From positions 1 to 50,221 of the forward strand of contig JAAMPI010000225.1 in NCBI GenBank assembly GCA_013054445.1: 50,221 nucleotides of DNA. Reading direction: 5' to 3'. The stretch's first letter is position 1. Every line of letters begins with the position of its first letter. Origin of the DNA: Cudoniella acicularis (Eukaryota; Ascomycota; Leotiomycetes; Helotiales; Helotiaceae). The position numbers and the translations under genes were made by a program. Below are positions 11,857-22,607 of the stretch, piece by piece. The notes beneath the pieces were generated by a model. It saw only the letters and a list, made by a program, of their open reading frames with translations. It did not search any database and was not told the origin of the DNA.

Positions 11857-12345
11857 TGACGTCAGGGCCTTCGTGCCTTTGCAGAGCTGTAACAAGTATA
11901 TCTTTATAGAGGATAGGTCTAAGGTCTATACGGGGAACGCTCGCTTGCCCCGGCTTTCACACAGTATCCGCGGGCTTAAGTGGCCGCCTTCTTCACCAGA
12001 TTTGAATCTAATTGAGAAGGTCTGGCGGTGGATAAAAGAAGAGCTAAAGAAATTGCCGTATGTGCCGAAAGATAAGGAGGATTTGTGTAAGGAGTTGTAA
12101 AAGCTTTAGGATCGGGTTAATCTACGTAACTTTCGGCATTATACGGAACAATTAACTTTTAAAATTAAAGATGTAATTATATTATGCGGATTAGTTACTA
12201 TTAATTGATTTATATTTTCAATTTCAGTTAAAAATAATTAATATTTAAATTATAATAATTTATTTAAGAAGGGGTATCAAAAAGAAGGTTTCGCTTAGGT
12301 GTGCGGCGAGCTGTGGCCCCTATTCTTACAAAACATATATACAGT
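11857..12345 (+). mobile_element. Tc1/mariner-type transposase remnant (3' part, RIP-damaged)
   Basis: The frame from about 11860 to 12208 encodes the C-terminal catalytic part of a DDE transposase. It has a degenerate second-Asp region (FIEDRSKVYTGNARLP), then KWPPSSPDLNLIEKVWRWIK with the SPDLNxIE motif of the Tc1/mariner superfamily. In-frame TAA (near 12098) and TAG (near 12107) lie where CAA/TGG-type codons are expected, and the homologous frame continues to GLVTIN and TGA at 12206-12208. Such stops fit RIP. About 130 bp of AT-rich sequence follows. The N-terminal half is absent and I could not define terminal inverted repeats. The element is dead. Confidence 0.75.
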
Positions 12346-12553
12346 CACGAGATACTCTCTGATTGAAATTTAACCGTGATTATCAACAAGCTAAGGGGAG
12401 CTGAACGTACGTTAAAGCTCATTCAACAATTTATGATGGTAGACTGACAGTCAATAATGAAGTGAACAATGGTATTAGAAGTAAACAGCCCAGAATTTAG
12501 AAACTTCGACATGAGTGACAATAGAATGAATCTTCATTATCTAACTTGACGGG
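12346..12553. other. Short intergenic stretch
   Basis: About 200 bp between the transposon remnant and the stop codon of the TPR gene. It holds the presumed 3' UTR of the TPR gene and nothing else recognisable. Confidence 0.5.
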
Positions 12554-14234
12554 TTACAATCGGCAGAAGCAGGATGCTCGAATAGGAACATCAGCTATCG
12601 CAATCGCCAACCTCAATTGCGGCTTAACAATGCAAGCTTCAGCCGTCCGCCCGAGCTTCATTAGACACTCATGGTATCCATGCAGAGACCAAACATTATT
12701 CGGATGTTGAAGAGCCCGCGGTAAAGTATTGTCCATTCCAAGATCAGCACTGTACACAGCTGCCGCCATTTCAACGTGACCTTGCTCAAGCAGAAGAGCG
12801 CCATAGGCATGTCGAGTTGGTTGCATCCATCCCCAAGGTTCGTCGTATGGAAGCGCGTCATCGAGTGCGATTGATTTCCTCAAGCTCTCGAACGCAATGT
12901 CAAATTTTCCCTGGCGATACGCAAGTTCACCGTCAAGCATCGCCCCTGCAATAGCTAGGATATCAATGCATTTGTTGTTGAACAATGTGCGAGATGGCGG
13001 GACCTTTTTCACGGCGTCCCGAAACAGCGCTCTTTCTTTTTCTGCTTGCTCAACCATGCCGGTTGCTGCTAAAGCGACACCTTTCCCATAATGAATCATC
13101 GCCGTCGTCACGCAGTAGAGCTCCTGGTCCTTAGGGATTCCCAAGTTCAAAATGTCTTGCCAGCGCCCGAAACGGATAAGAACATGGACGCGTATACCCA
13201 AAAAGCCCTCCAGCCAGTCTGCCATTGGTGGGGATTTGACGCGGAGTAATTCTTCGGAAATCGACTTTTCTGCCTGCGCGATTGTTTCAAGAGCAATTTT
13301 CGACTGGCCCGAGAACATGGCACTGTAGATACGGAAATGATAGTCGTGCGATCGGTAGAGGGTATAAAAATTCAGTGGGCCTGCTCGCGAAACGAATCTT
13401 TCATCAGCGCGAATTGCCTCCGAGTTCGAGGCAATTGCTCGACGATAGTCGCCACACATGATGTCGAGATGAGAGGGCATATGATTGAGATGCCCGGAAT
13501 CTGGTACAAGACCTCGTAGGTGGTCCGCAATCGTCAGCGCGGCCTCGGGCGATGGAGACATCTCCATGAGATGAATATACAAATGCAACAAGCCAGGATG
13601 TCGAAGTCCATCCTCGGTGGATAAGGCACGGTCAAGAACTTCCTTCACTTCCAAGGTACGCGCAGCTTTGGCGGGTTTGCCACTTGGCAGATCCCACAAT
13701 TGCCACGGGTTCAGGTTCATCATCGCTTCGGCGTACAGTGTTGCGACATCAAGATCGTCCGAGAAGTCCTTATACACAGATTCCATCGCATCTGCGTATT
13801 GCTGGTTCCATATTGAGAAATCTTTTGCCGGCGTTTCCTGCTGGTATCTGAATTGCAGCGCGTCGATAAGAGCACGTTCAACAGGCAAAAGCCGTAGTAG
13901 ATTTTGCCTTTGCTTCCGCAGCGGCTCGATGGGTTCGAATCACGTGTGCATTCATCTCCTTTTTATCGAAGACATGCCATGGCTTATTGTAATTTGGACC
14001 GAGGGAGTATGCGAGGCCCCAATATGCCATTGCACATTTAGGGTCCTTGGCGATGGCTTTTTCGAAGCACTTCGCGGCCTCTTCGTGGTTGAAGCCGAAG
14101 GTCCAAATAAATCCGCGATCGAACCACTTTTGAGCATCTTTGCTGTCAGTGGTTACGGGGCGGTGGAAGGACCCCAGGTCATAGTAATCTTCCTGTGGGG
14201 GTACAGGGGATATCGAGTTGTGATGAATACTCAT
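12554..14234 (-). CDS. Tetratricopeptide-repeat protein, single exon, one apparent frameshift
   Basis: A protein of about 559 residues without introns, once one extra base is discounted. The N-terminus (YYDLGSFHRPVTTDS, then AQKWFDRGFIWTFGFNHEEA) and AAKCFEKAIAKDPKCAMAYW form clear TPR helix pairs. Further TPR-like helices occur (LRHPGLLHLYIHLMEMSP, HLNHMPSHLDIMCGDYRRAI, FDIAFESLRKSIALDD). Proteins of this layout are conserved across filamentous fungi and bacteria as uncharacterised TPR proteins. They probably act as protein-binding scaffolds in the cytosol, but no reaction can be assigned. The frame breaks in an A4 run at 13887-13890 (TTTT on the coding strand), between STTA and PVERALIDALQ. 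Removing one base joins them, so an assembly error is likely. Confidence 0.85.
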
Positions 14235-15589
14235 CTCCTAAGATGTAGAATGACTTGAGGATGATGAGCGGTCGAGGTTTGAAGATTTCGGGTGAAGTCG
14301 TTGTGCACGGACCCGGGTGGGCCCGATATTTGGGAATGCCGGACTGGGGCGAGAAGTTTTAGCACATCAACCCCTATATATCACAACGAGCTTTTTGCAG
14401 CACAACGTAACATTTAACCCCAAGGAGCTCGTGTTTATCACACGCGATTAAATGATAAGAAAAACGCAGGTCCGACCATTTCAGTATTATTTCTCTTCAT
14501 TCTTCTCTTCATTTTATGAGGGCACAGATAGTGGAGTGGGGGAGGGGAAGGAGCTTTGGGGTGAATTCTCAGTGTCCCTAAGTATTTAGAGAAGATCAAC
14601 TCTTGAGAAATTCAACGCGGAACTTAAGGCCAAAAAATGCCAACACAGAAAAGGAATGAGCGAAGACGAATTCGGAAAGAAAGGACTCACCAAGTGACTC
14701 GTCTGTGTTCGCGATTCGTGATTTTACTGTTTAAGGAAGGGAGAATTTTGTTTACTAGTGATTATTTCTGGGATTTTTGTAATGAGGAGTGAAGGTAATG
14801 CTACTATTGTCTAGTTGCTAATAAAAATCAGGTTGACAGCAGAAATTTTCTTAGCAGCAGCGTGTTTCAATGGTAAATTTAGGCTTTTATAGATGTGATA
14901 AAGATTCTGTCAAAGAAAAAGGCGATTGAATAATGAGTATGTCACTCTTATAAAGTAGCAAGGCCTGTCACTACATGGCTACAGCTAAGTATTTAATGTC
15001 TCTTCCATGCGCAGAGCCTTCGTTGCATAATATTTACTCTCGAGGAACAATATAGAGGAAATCTCTATGTTTAGCACTTTTACAATGCCAGCCACTCCTT
15101 GTTTTTAGAGTCATTCAATAATTCTCATTACATTATTCATAATCACAAAAATAAAAGCAAGCAAGATTTCTATAATTAACCACTTTCCCAAGCCTAGGTA
15201 AGTCACATTCAAGGGCACGGCAAATCATGCCAAACATATCATCCCTCATTTGGTCTTTTTCCAAGAGCAAGATTAGCTTTTGCAGCGAGTTGAAAAGTGT
15301 ACGCAAAATAAAAATATTTGCTTCGCACTTCGGTGCCGACTTGCCGGTATCAGCACACAGGGATCCGTATATAGATCGGAGATGAGTGAAGCTTTCGGCA
15401 TGAAATTAACTAACAGCGAAGTAATGAGCAACAGCAACAGTCCATAAGTCCTCGAATGTCATTTCAAACCCACATTGACCGTACCCGCACTGCTCACAAA
15501 ACTTCGTAAATAAGCGAAGTAGATATTCCCACCTTCGATAAAATTCAAGCGGCACACGATTTCCATTTTCTCATACTTCCCACACGTTA
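14235..15589. other. Intergenic, no supported gene
   Basis: 1.35 kb upstream of the TPR gene. No ORF with recognisable features, RNA gene or repeat was seen. A pyrimidine-rich stretch near 14487-14512 is probably promoter-related. Confidence 0.5.
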
Positions 15590-15736
15590 CTAATCCAAAT
15601 GAAATTCTCCTTGAAGTTGAGTAAGACCGATGATAACGGCCAAGAAGTAGAAGCCGCGTTTGAAGTTCTCCGGTTCTTGGGGAGCTGTCTCGGTCTTGGT
15701 GATGGGGGGATTGCCCTGGGTTGACGGTGAAGGCAT
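15590..15736 (-). pseudogene. Short ORF resembling a transporter N-terminus
   Basis: A 48-codon ORF starting with ATG at 15736. A polar Pro/Thr-rich leader (MPSPSTQGNPPITKTET) is followed by NFKRGFYFLAVIIGLTQLQ and a stop. The polar leader, basic residue and then first hydrophobic segment resemble the beginning of fungal MFS transporters. Nothing that continues the transporter was found downstream, so this is at best a remnant, or a chance small ORF. Its nearness to the deleted P450 (16206-16879) suggests remains of a metabolite gene group. Confidence 0.3.
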
Positions 15737-16205
15737 TTTCAACGCTGCCTTCCAGGTCACTTGAATGTGCTTCTGTGCTTCCTGCGCATTAAGAAAAGCG
15801 TTAAGCTAGAAAGGCTATTGATTATCAGAAGATCGAAAAAATTAGAAGTATCTTTGAAGCCTGTTGGAAGCTTTTGAAGTGAATCCAATCGGGGCTATTA
15901 TTGACTTACAGTTGGGATGTTCGCAAGCGATCAATTGCCAACATGGAATGAATAGCCTGTGGCAAATTTATAGCGTGAATAGACGGCTGCCTCGCGCGAA
16001 GCCTGGTGTCCGAGGTGTTGTGTTTTGAAAACGCCGCGGAATTGTGCTATATCGTATTCATGTAGGATTGTTAGAGACATACTCTCTACTAAAACCATTG
16101 TGATCTCATTTCAATTTCTCACTCAATTTGCTTCATTTATACAGCCCGGTCATTGAAGACGTAGCCGTTCGCAACATAGCCATTAGCTCTTCCCTCCGGG
16201 AGATT

Positions 16206-16879
16206 TCACCCCTTAGCAGGTAAGAACCTTACATACAACCCCGGCCTCTCCCACATAACATAAACTCTAAAGTCCTTATCGAACGATTTCTCATGTCCGC
16301 TCACGCCTTCAAGATCAAAAGTCCACAGCACCTTCTCAAGGAACAACCTAGTCTGCGACCACGCGATATCCCTACTAGCGCACTGCCTAGGGCCAAGACT
16401 GAATGGGAAGAAGGCCTTCAAATTGTCATTGGCGTATCTGGTGTCATATAGAAGACGACCTCGTTGGGTCCCACTCGGGCAACATCTCCTGCGAGCTGTC
16501 AGCATAGGCGAATGGCCTGAACCAGAATGGATCTTTCGTCTACCATATTTATGAAGCATTGCCTCCAAAAACCATGGATATCGACCGCGTATCCTGTATC
16601 TGTCAAGATGCCAATATGGTTGCCAGCGCAGTGGATATAAACTCACCAATGGTAGCAACGTGGAACATAGGAGACCGCTGCGAGCTTGGGACCTGGAAAC
16701 TTGGAGGCAGGGTAGAAGTAAAGGAGGTAGATAGAGCTTGTTACTGCATATTTTACCGCCTAGATACTAGCAATGAGACTTGCTGACTTCTGCAGATCAT
16801 AGATAGACGAACCTGCAGTTGCCGCAGCTAGCCAAAGCCATTGCGACCACGTCGCGCTGATGTAATCGAGTATGCCCAT
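16206..16879 (-). pseudogene. Cytochrome P450 with large internal deletion
   Basis: Both ends of a microsomal P450 are present but the middle is gone. From 16879: an N-terminal membrane segment (MGILDYISATWSQWLW), then the YPASKFPGPKLAAVSY proline hinge, IRGRYPWFLEAMLHKYG and DVARVGPNEVVFYMTP, separated by recognisable introns (the first intron's boundaries are uncertain). At about 16445 the sequence jumps into the C-terminal part: YDTRYANDNLKAFFPF, the haem-binding FSLGPRQC (FxxGxRxC), DIAWSQTRLFLEK, and the end at 16206. About 300 residues, including the I-helix and ExxR, are missing, and the frame changes at the join. It cannot encode a working enzyme. The ends resemble the large fungal group that includes isotrichodermin-hydroxylase-like P450s. 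Confidence 0.85.
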
Positions 16880-19385
16880 ATTAACACCTAAGGCGGCCGT
16901 AACCCGGGAGTGCTCTGAAAACCTAGGAAACAAAGTCTAACAAGATGGGAGTTCTTTTCGTATTCGACCAGTGAATCTGTTACATAGCGCAGTTGGTTTA
17001 CGATATAATTGAATCCGCAGGATATCGATTGATTCGACGAAATACGAGCTTCCCTGCGGCAGTGAGTTGGCATGACTGTAAGCAAATGGGTGGAGTACTT
17101 TCAATGTTGGACCGTTGGTCCATTGTTGGAATAGTTTTGATTCCAATTGGGTCGGGTAAATATCGATTCCAGGCACTTATTGTTGTATAACAGCTGACGT
17201 AACTCTTGGTTATACAACCACTGCGTTTTAAATGTTTTTGCAACTGAGAATGGCAAGTTGCACAATAATTGTTGATGTGAAGTCGGAAAGGGGCAGAACT
17301 CACGCTGCGCCTCAGGCCTTTGGTGACTTATAACTGTCAGCAACGTTTTTCGGCTTTGTCTAGTCACTCGAACTTCAAAACACTGGAATCAATTCGGCTG
17401 ATTTGCTTCGCTAATTTGATCAAAAGGTGATAGCGATTCGGCGAGCAAAAATTTAATAAATTAACCCATTGCTTATGTGCTATAGTCTATAGTTCAGTGC
17501 AAGACGATATTAGAGGAAATGATAAGGAAAGATGATTGAAACAGAAGGTCACTGAAATACAACGTACTGTACCTCTTCGCACTAGGAGGCTGGGGAGGAG
17601 GAAAGCCATACGGAGTTAATTGCGGAACTATTCGTTATTTTGTTTCGTTGTCCCCCGCAAAAGTGCTGCCAGGACGGAAAAGAATGACAGCAATGACGGC
17701 TGTAACAGCAGAAATAAAAATGACAATTGCAATTACGTATTAAGATTGTCAAGCACTACTTCAAAAGCACACTTTGCCTGGTGAGAGAAAAATGTAAAGT
17801 TTTGCCAGATTTAAATAGAGACTCGAGACCCATCGGAATCACAGTACTAAGATCGACTATCTCAAGACAGTGTATTGTGCTCAAGTCCATTATTTTTCAT
17901 GTATCTATAGAAGAAGAGTTGCGACACACACGGCAATTTATACTTGCTTCGTACCTAGGGAGAGGCAAGCATTGTGCTGAAAGTGAACTCTTATACCGAA
18001 TTCTGAAGCTGAAAGTCTCAATTGGTCCTTTGGATCTTCCGATTCCAATTTTTTAAGAAAACGAAACGAAACCCGAATAAATGCAGGAATAGACCAATTC
18101 AGAAAGTATAAAAGTACCTACACCCACCGCTTGGTTACGGCTGAGCGAATACCGACCCAAACAACTATGGCTTTACGTGGTGCGCCATGAGCTCGCTCAC
18201 GTGTACTGCTAATGGTGGAATACAATACCTTCGCAATACCGGGAGCGCCTTTCGCTTCCTAAAAGCACTCACCTGAGGAAATTAAGCTTCAAATGTTGAA
18301 GAAAAGATATGCAGAAGTTGCTGTCATTCTTTGCCATTTGTTGTCACTACATACTTCACTGCCGACTTCAAAATTCTAGGCTTTCACGACTCAGTTGCTC
18401 AAACTGTACAGCAAAGGAAGTCGCATCAGAATTGATTCAAGCGGGGCGGGCAAGGCTGACTCGCGCATGTAAGTGAAGATAACGATGTGCATGAAACAAT
18501 GGGTGTTTTTGTTCGAGAGTACGTGCATAGTGCTCATATATAGCGATGAAAATTCAAACTTAGTAGACAAGAGCTTAAAAGAATGCACGTCGAAGATCTC
18601 AAAGAGTTTCTCCACAGGATAGAAGCAAAACGATATAACGTTCGTCCTAAAAGGCTTCCCCTGATCCCCCAATTGCAAGAACTGTGAGACGATCACACTA
18701 AGTGCAGTTCCTCCTTTTTTTCAACGCTAAAGAAACTCCAAATTCCGCCAATATCAAACCGCACACACGGCTTGTAGTGCACTAAACATATTCGCAAAGA
18801 AAATTCCCCAAAACATCAAGAGCTGAACGCGATCCAGCGTAGAGAAGCTCACGATGTCTCTGGAATTGTCTCGACGCAATATGCGATTGCCCCCGGGATT
18901 TGCAAAAGAATTTAGAAGGATGTCTCATCGGCCTGGTAGACTTCTAGACGACATGCAGCAACGAGACATTGCTGAATGTCTTACGGGGTCACCGAATGAG
19001 AGGCCTTCCCTAAGATTCGCGAGGTCTCGGAGCGTCTCGAAGCGGCTGCAAGTATATTAAGATACTTCCCATAATTTGTGGTCAATGTACCTCATTCTTC
19101 TGATCAATTCCAGGTTTGATTTTCGAAGTTCGTTATCTCTCCTATTCCAACGCGTGGAGAATATCTCGATTCGGGCAGTCAGGAGGCCGCCAACCAAGCA
19201 TCCTGAAAATCGAAACAATTCGAGGTCGCATCACCATTATGTAAAAGCCCTGCGACTGAAGAAAGAAAAACGAATTTTAGACTTCTTCTACGCCTAGCCC
19301 AAAATAATTGACAACTTCGTCGTGTGGTCAACACCCGAAAGCACAGGTAGCTGAAAAAGTCCAGTCGTTCGTAACTGGGGTGACA
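16880..19385. other. Intergenic, no supported gene
   Basis: 2.5 kb. ORFs of 60-110 codons (for example 16998-17303 minus, 17727-18056 plus, 18391-18696 minus, 18854-19060 plus) lack motifs, signal peptides or homologous-looking segments. They overlap others, so I treat them as chance. Confidence 0.5.
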
Positions 19386-20135
19386 CTAGTCAATATTGGT
19401 TCGAAGAAGGAAAGCCACATCAGCATTGAAGCAGTTGCTGTCTTGCATGATTCTCACAATCTTGGGAAGTGCATTGGAGAAAAAACGCTGGACTGAAAAC
19501 ACTTCTGGATCAACACGTGATGTTGCCACACGTGACGTCTTCATTAAGGTTAGCATTAATATTCGCGAAGCTCGATCGAACAAATCTAATTTTATGTCAA
19601 CACCAAAACGTGAATCAGAATCATGTTTTCCAGCCACTTGGGTGTGAAACACTTGGAAATAACAATTTGTCTTCCCCTCATTGGCCCGCAGCAATGCGAC
19701 CGCACGGGAGATGAGATCGTCGCGATGCAGCTGTAGCGTACATGGTCTTGAGGCTATGATAAGACCCAACCTTGCGATGTGGGCGGATATTTCGGCGAGT
19801 AGTAATTGTTGGTGGGCGATATGAAGTCTCCTTTTCGGCGAATAAAATATTGATTGCATTGCGTTTCGCGCCGCAAGGAACAAATGAGGCCGGAGAAGAG
19901 GGGGATCCCCGCGAGGCGATGAAAGCTTCCAGGGAAGCCTGAGGAGGGGTTCAGTGAGATTGGATGAACACCCAAGCAGGCTCAGCAGAGACAGCAAATT
20001 ACGCTGGAAGCCAGCGGATGACAGATGAAGCACAGGATCTGCGCAGACGGCCCTAATCCTTATCGCGCCCTTCCTTTGCGATGGAGATAATTGACAGACC
20101 CAGCTGAATGGGTTCATCGTTACAATCCCAATCAC
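19386..20135 (-). CDS. Uncertain ORF, 249 codons
   Basis: This is the longest unassigned uninterrupted ORF in the window. The translation is Leu/Arg/Ser-rich, with repeated LLSLLSLL-type runs but no clear membrane helix, domain or signal peptide. It could be real or a chance ORF in a region of moderate GC. I do not recognise a family. Confidence 0.22.
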   Translation of the reverse strand: MIGIVTMNPFSWVCQLSPSQRKGAIRIRAVCADPVLHLSSAGFQRNLLSLLSLLGCSSNLTEPLLRLPWKLSSPRGDPPLLRPHLFLAARNAMQSIFYSPKRRLHIAHQQLLLAEISAHIARLGLIIASRPCTLQLHRDDLISRAVALLRANEGKTNCYFQVFHTQVAGKHDSDSRFGVDIKLDLFDRASRILMLTLMKTSRVATSRVDPEVFSVQRFFSNALPKIVRIMQDSNCFNADVAFLLRTNID

Positions 20136-20435
20136 TGGAATGTGTTAAATGTCCTTATGATCTTTTAATAGAAGATTTGCTCGTGGATCACCAGTCCGAA
20201 AGTCGTCACCAACACCCCATCAGGGCCATCACCATGTGCATGCCACTGCGCGCAACAACGGGCGGCCCTTGCAGACAAGGCCGAGATGTTCAGCAAACAT
20301 CACGCTTATTGGTGGGACCTCAGGCCTCGCTCCAGCCCACGTCGTTTTTAGTGGATAATCTCGTTTTTGTACCTGGATCTTGGCCCAACATGGTCTAGTC
20401 AGGTCCGCGCGAGCGCACCGTAGCCCGCCTCATCT

Positions 20436-20466
20436 GCAGGTTGGCTGCAGGTTGGCTGCAGGCTGG
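20436..20466. repeat. Short tandem repeat, GCAGGTTGGCT
   Basis: An 11-bp unit is repeated nearly three times (the last copy varies) about 470 bp upstream of the SH3-protein start. It is a simple sequence in the promoter or 5' UTR region. Confidence 0.8.
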
Positions 20467-20934
20467 CCAAACAGATCAAGGCCCCGGCTAATTACGCTCA
20501 CTTTCCACGGCCCATGGCCCATGGCCCACGGTCCACCACTCCAACACCCACCAAACTCCCACCGCTCCTCTTCCTTCCTTTCTTCCAACTCCTGCACACG
20601 CACACGCTTCGACCTCGTCGTCGTTCGGGAAACTGTACAGTGTCAGGAGAAAAGCAACCCTCTGTCGTCCTTCGTTTATCGACAGATCTTTGCGCCTGCA
20701 ATCGCTTCATCGAGTTCACTCTTTACGACTCGACGATAATACCAAGACCCAAGATAATCAACCACACACTCTTTCTCGCGAGATTTCGCCGCACGCTCCT
20801 TCTTTTGACGATACAACTCTAATCACGATCAACTCGACTAAATAGCCGTAGTTGATCTTGCATCAACTGTGCGCGATTACACGTAATTCGATATTTGACT
20901 GGGAGGACTGTCTGTAGGAGAGGACGAGGAGAAT

Positions 20935-22607
20935 ATGGCAACTCACGAACAACTTCATCGCCGTCACCGGCGAGCGGCAGCACCTGTCGCTGCTCCAGAG
21001 GCTCTTCCCATCGCGCTCGCGGAGGCTCTCCCAGCTCCAGCGCAAACTCTGGTTTCCGTGGTCTATGTTACGGCATCTCCCACTTTCTCAGGACCCATAG
21101 GAGGATACACAACAATCGGAGTTGTGGGTTCATCTTCCACCTCTTCGCCCAAGGCGGTCACACCAACATCGTCAGCCAGTTCTCCTGCTGATGTCGTCCA
21201 ATCATCCTCCAAAGCAGATGCGAGCAGCTCGTCCACTCTGCCCACCGCCATCACGAATCCGTCGACAACTCTCGGAAATTCCTTGTCAGTGATCGCTGCG
21301 ACTAGTGCTCTGAGCACTGCTTCAACAACACCCACATTGGCATTGACGACGACCGCTGCAGCAGCAGCGAGCGCAACATCGACTCCTCAAACCACCTCTG
21401 ATGGAGGTATGAGCACTGCAGGAAAAGCTGGATTGGCAATTGGTATTCTGTTGTTGGTTGGTGCTATTCTCTCAATGGTCCTCTACTGCTTCAGGAGACG
21501 CAAGGAAGCTCAGCAACAACCCATTCCAGACCATGAGAAGCAGCAGCAAGATCCTTTCTCAGAAGGACTTGCAAGACAAGATAGCACCCACAGTGTCCAA
21601 AGTGCCCATAGCTCTCGTTCAACAGCTACTGCCCCTCGTCTGTCTCTCCGACCAGTTACCCAATTCATCCCGAACTTCATGGAGAAGCGAATCAGCCGCG
21701 GCAATCAACTCATGTTGGCTGTCGCTGCTGCTTCAAACGAGAAAGGAATTCAAATGGAGAGACCAATGACTCCATCTGACAACGTCGCCAATCCTTTCGG
21801 CAACCACGCAGAACCTGCGGACGCTGCCAAGGACCCATCCCCTGTTGCAACACCCGTTGAAGAAGAGGATGGTGCTGGTCTGGCACGAGTTATGCGTGGA
21901 GCCTCCAAACGTGACAATGGCCCCAAGCCTCTTGATTTCACTAAAGGCGGTCCTTTGCTGGGTCCACCAAGCCCTGCTGGAACCGAGTTTAGTGCCACGT
22001 CTGATTCTGTGTCGACTCCTACACCGACTAACACCTCTGCGGCCATCGCAGCTGCTGGAGGCCCTGCCAACAGCGCTGTTCACCGTGTTCAGCTCGACTT
22101 CAAGCCGTCTATGGACGACGAACTTGAATTACGTGCAGGTCAGCTGATCCGATTATTGCATGAGTATGACGATGGATGGGTAAGTTTGTTTCCGACTCTT
22201 GCGTTTCAATTTACTAATTATACCAGGCTCTCTGTATTCGTCTGGACCGTTCTCGGCAAGGTGTCGTCCCCCGAACCTGCTTGTCTACTCGTCCCGTTAA
22301 GCCTCGCCCACAACAAAATGGGCCCCGAGGAAACCCTCAAGGCCGCCCAATGTCACCCGCTACACAACAAGGACGTCCTATGTCCCCAGCCAGCAGACCC
22401 ATGACACCAAACAGCCCGTCAGCCAGCCCTAAAGGCCCAATGACACCTTCCAACCAAGGCCGCCCGCGTAGCCCATCAACAGCTCAATCCCAAGGACGAA
22501 GAAATAGCCCACCAGGCCCAAGCCCAATGAACCCAGGTCAAAACGGCCCTGTTCGCATTCCCGGAAATGCCCCAGCGCGGAAACCTGTTCCAGGTCAAGC
22601 TCTGTGA
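20935..22607 (+). CDS. Single-pass membrane protein with cytosolic SH3 domain
   Basis: Exons 20935-22179 and 22227-22607 (47-nt intron, GTAAGT..ACCAG) give 541 residues. An N-terminal Ala/Ser/Thr-rich stretch of about 160 residues without an obvious signal peptide precedes one membrane helix at about 165-187 (AGLAIGILLLVGAILSMVLY) and the stop-transfer FRRRK. The cytosolic part carries low-complexity segments and then an SH3 domain at about 382-438 (VHRVQLDFKPSMDDELELRA, GQLIRLLHEYDDGW, ALCIRL, QGVVPRTCLS). The intron cuts the SH3 at its central tryptophan, and splicing restores it exactly. The tail is a Pro/Ser-rich repeat region (GRPMSPA, RPMTPNSP, GRPRSPS). Fungal proteins of this layout are probably surface sensors or scaffolds. 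The partner is unknown. Confidence 0.9.

Noticed and set aside
13617..14258. 213-codon plus-strand ORF
   Set aside because: It is antisense to the TPR gene, whose frame has clear TPR motifs.
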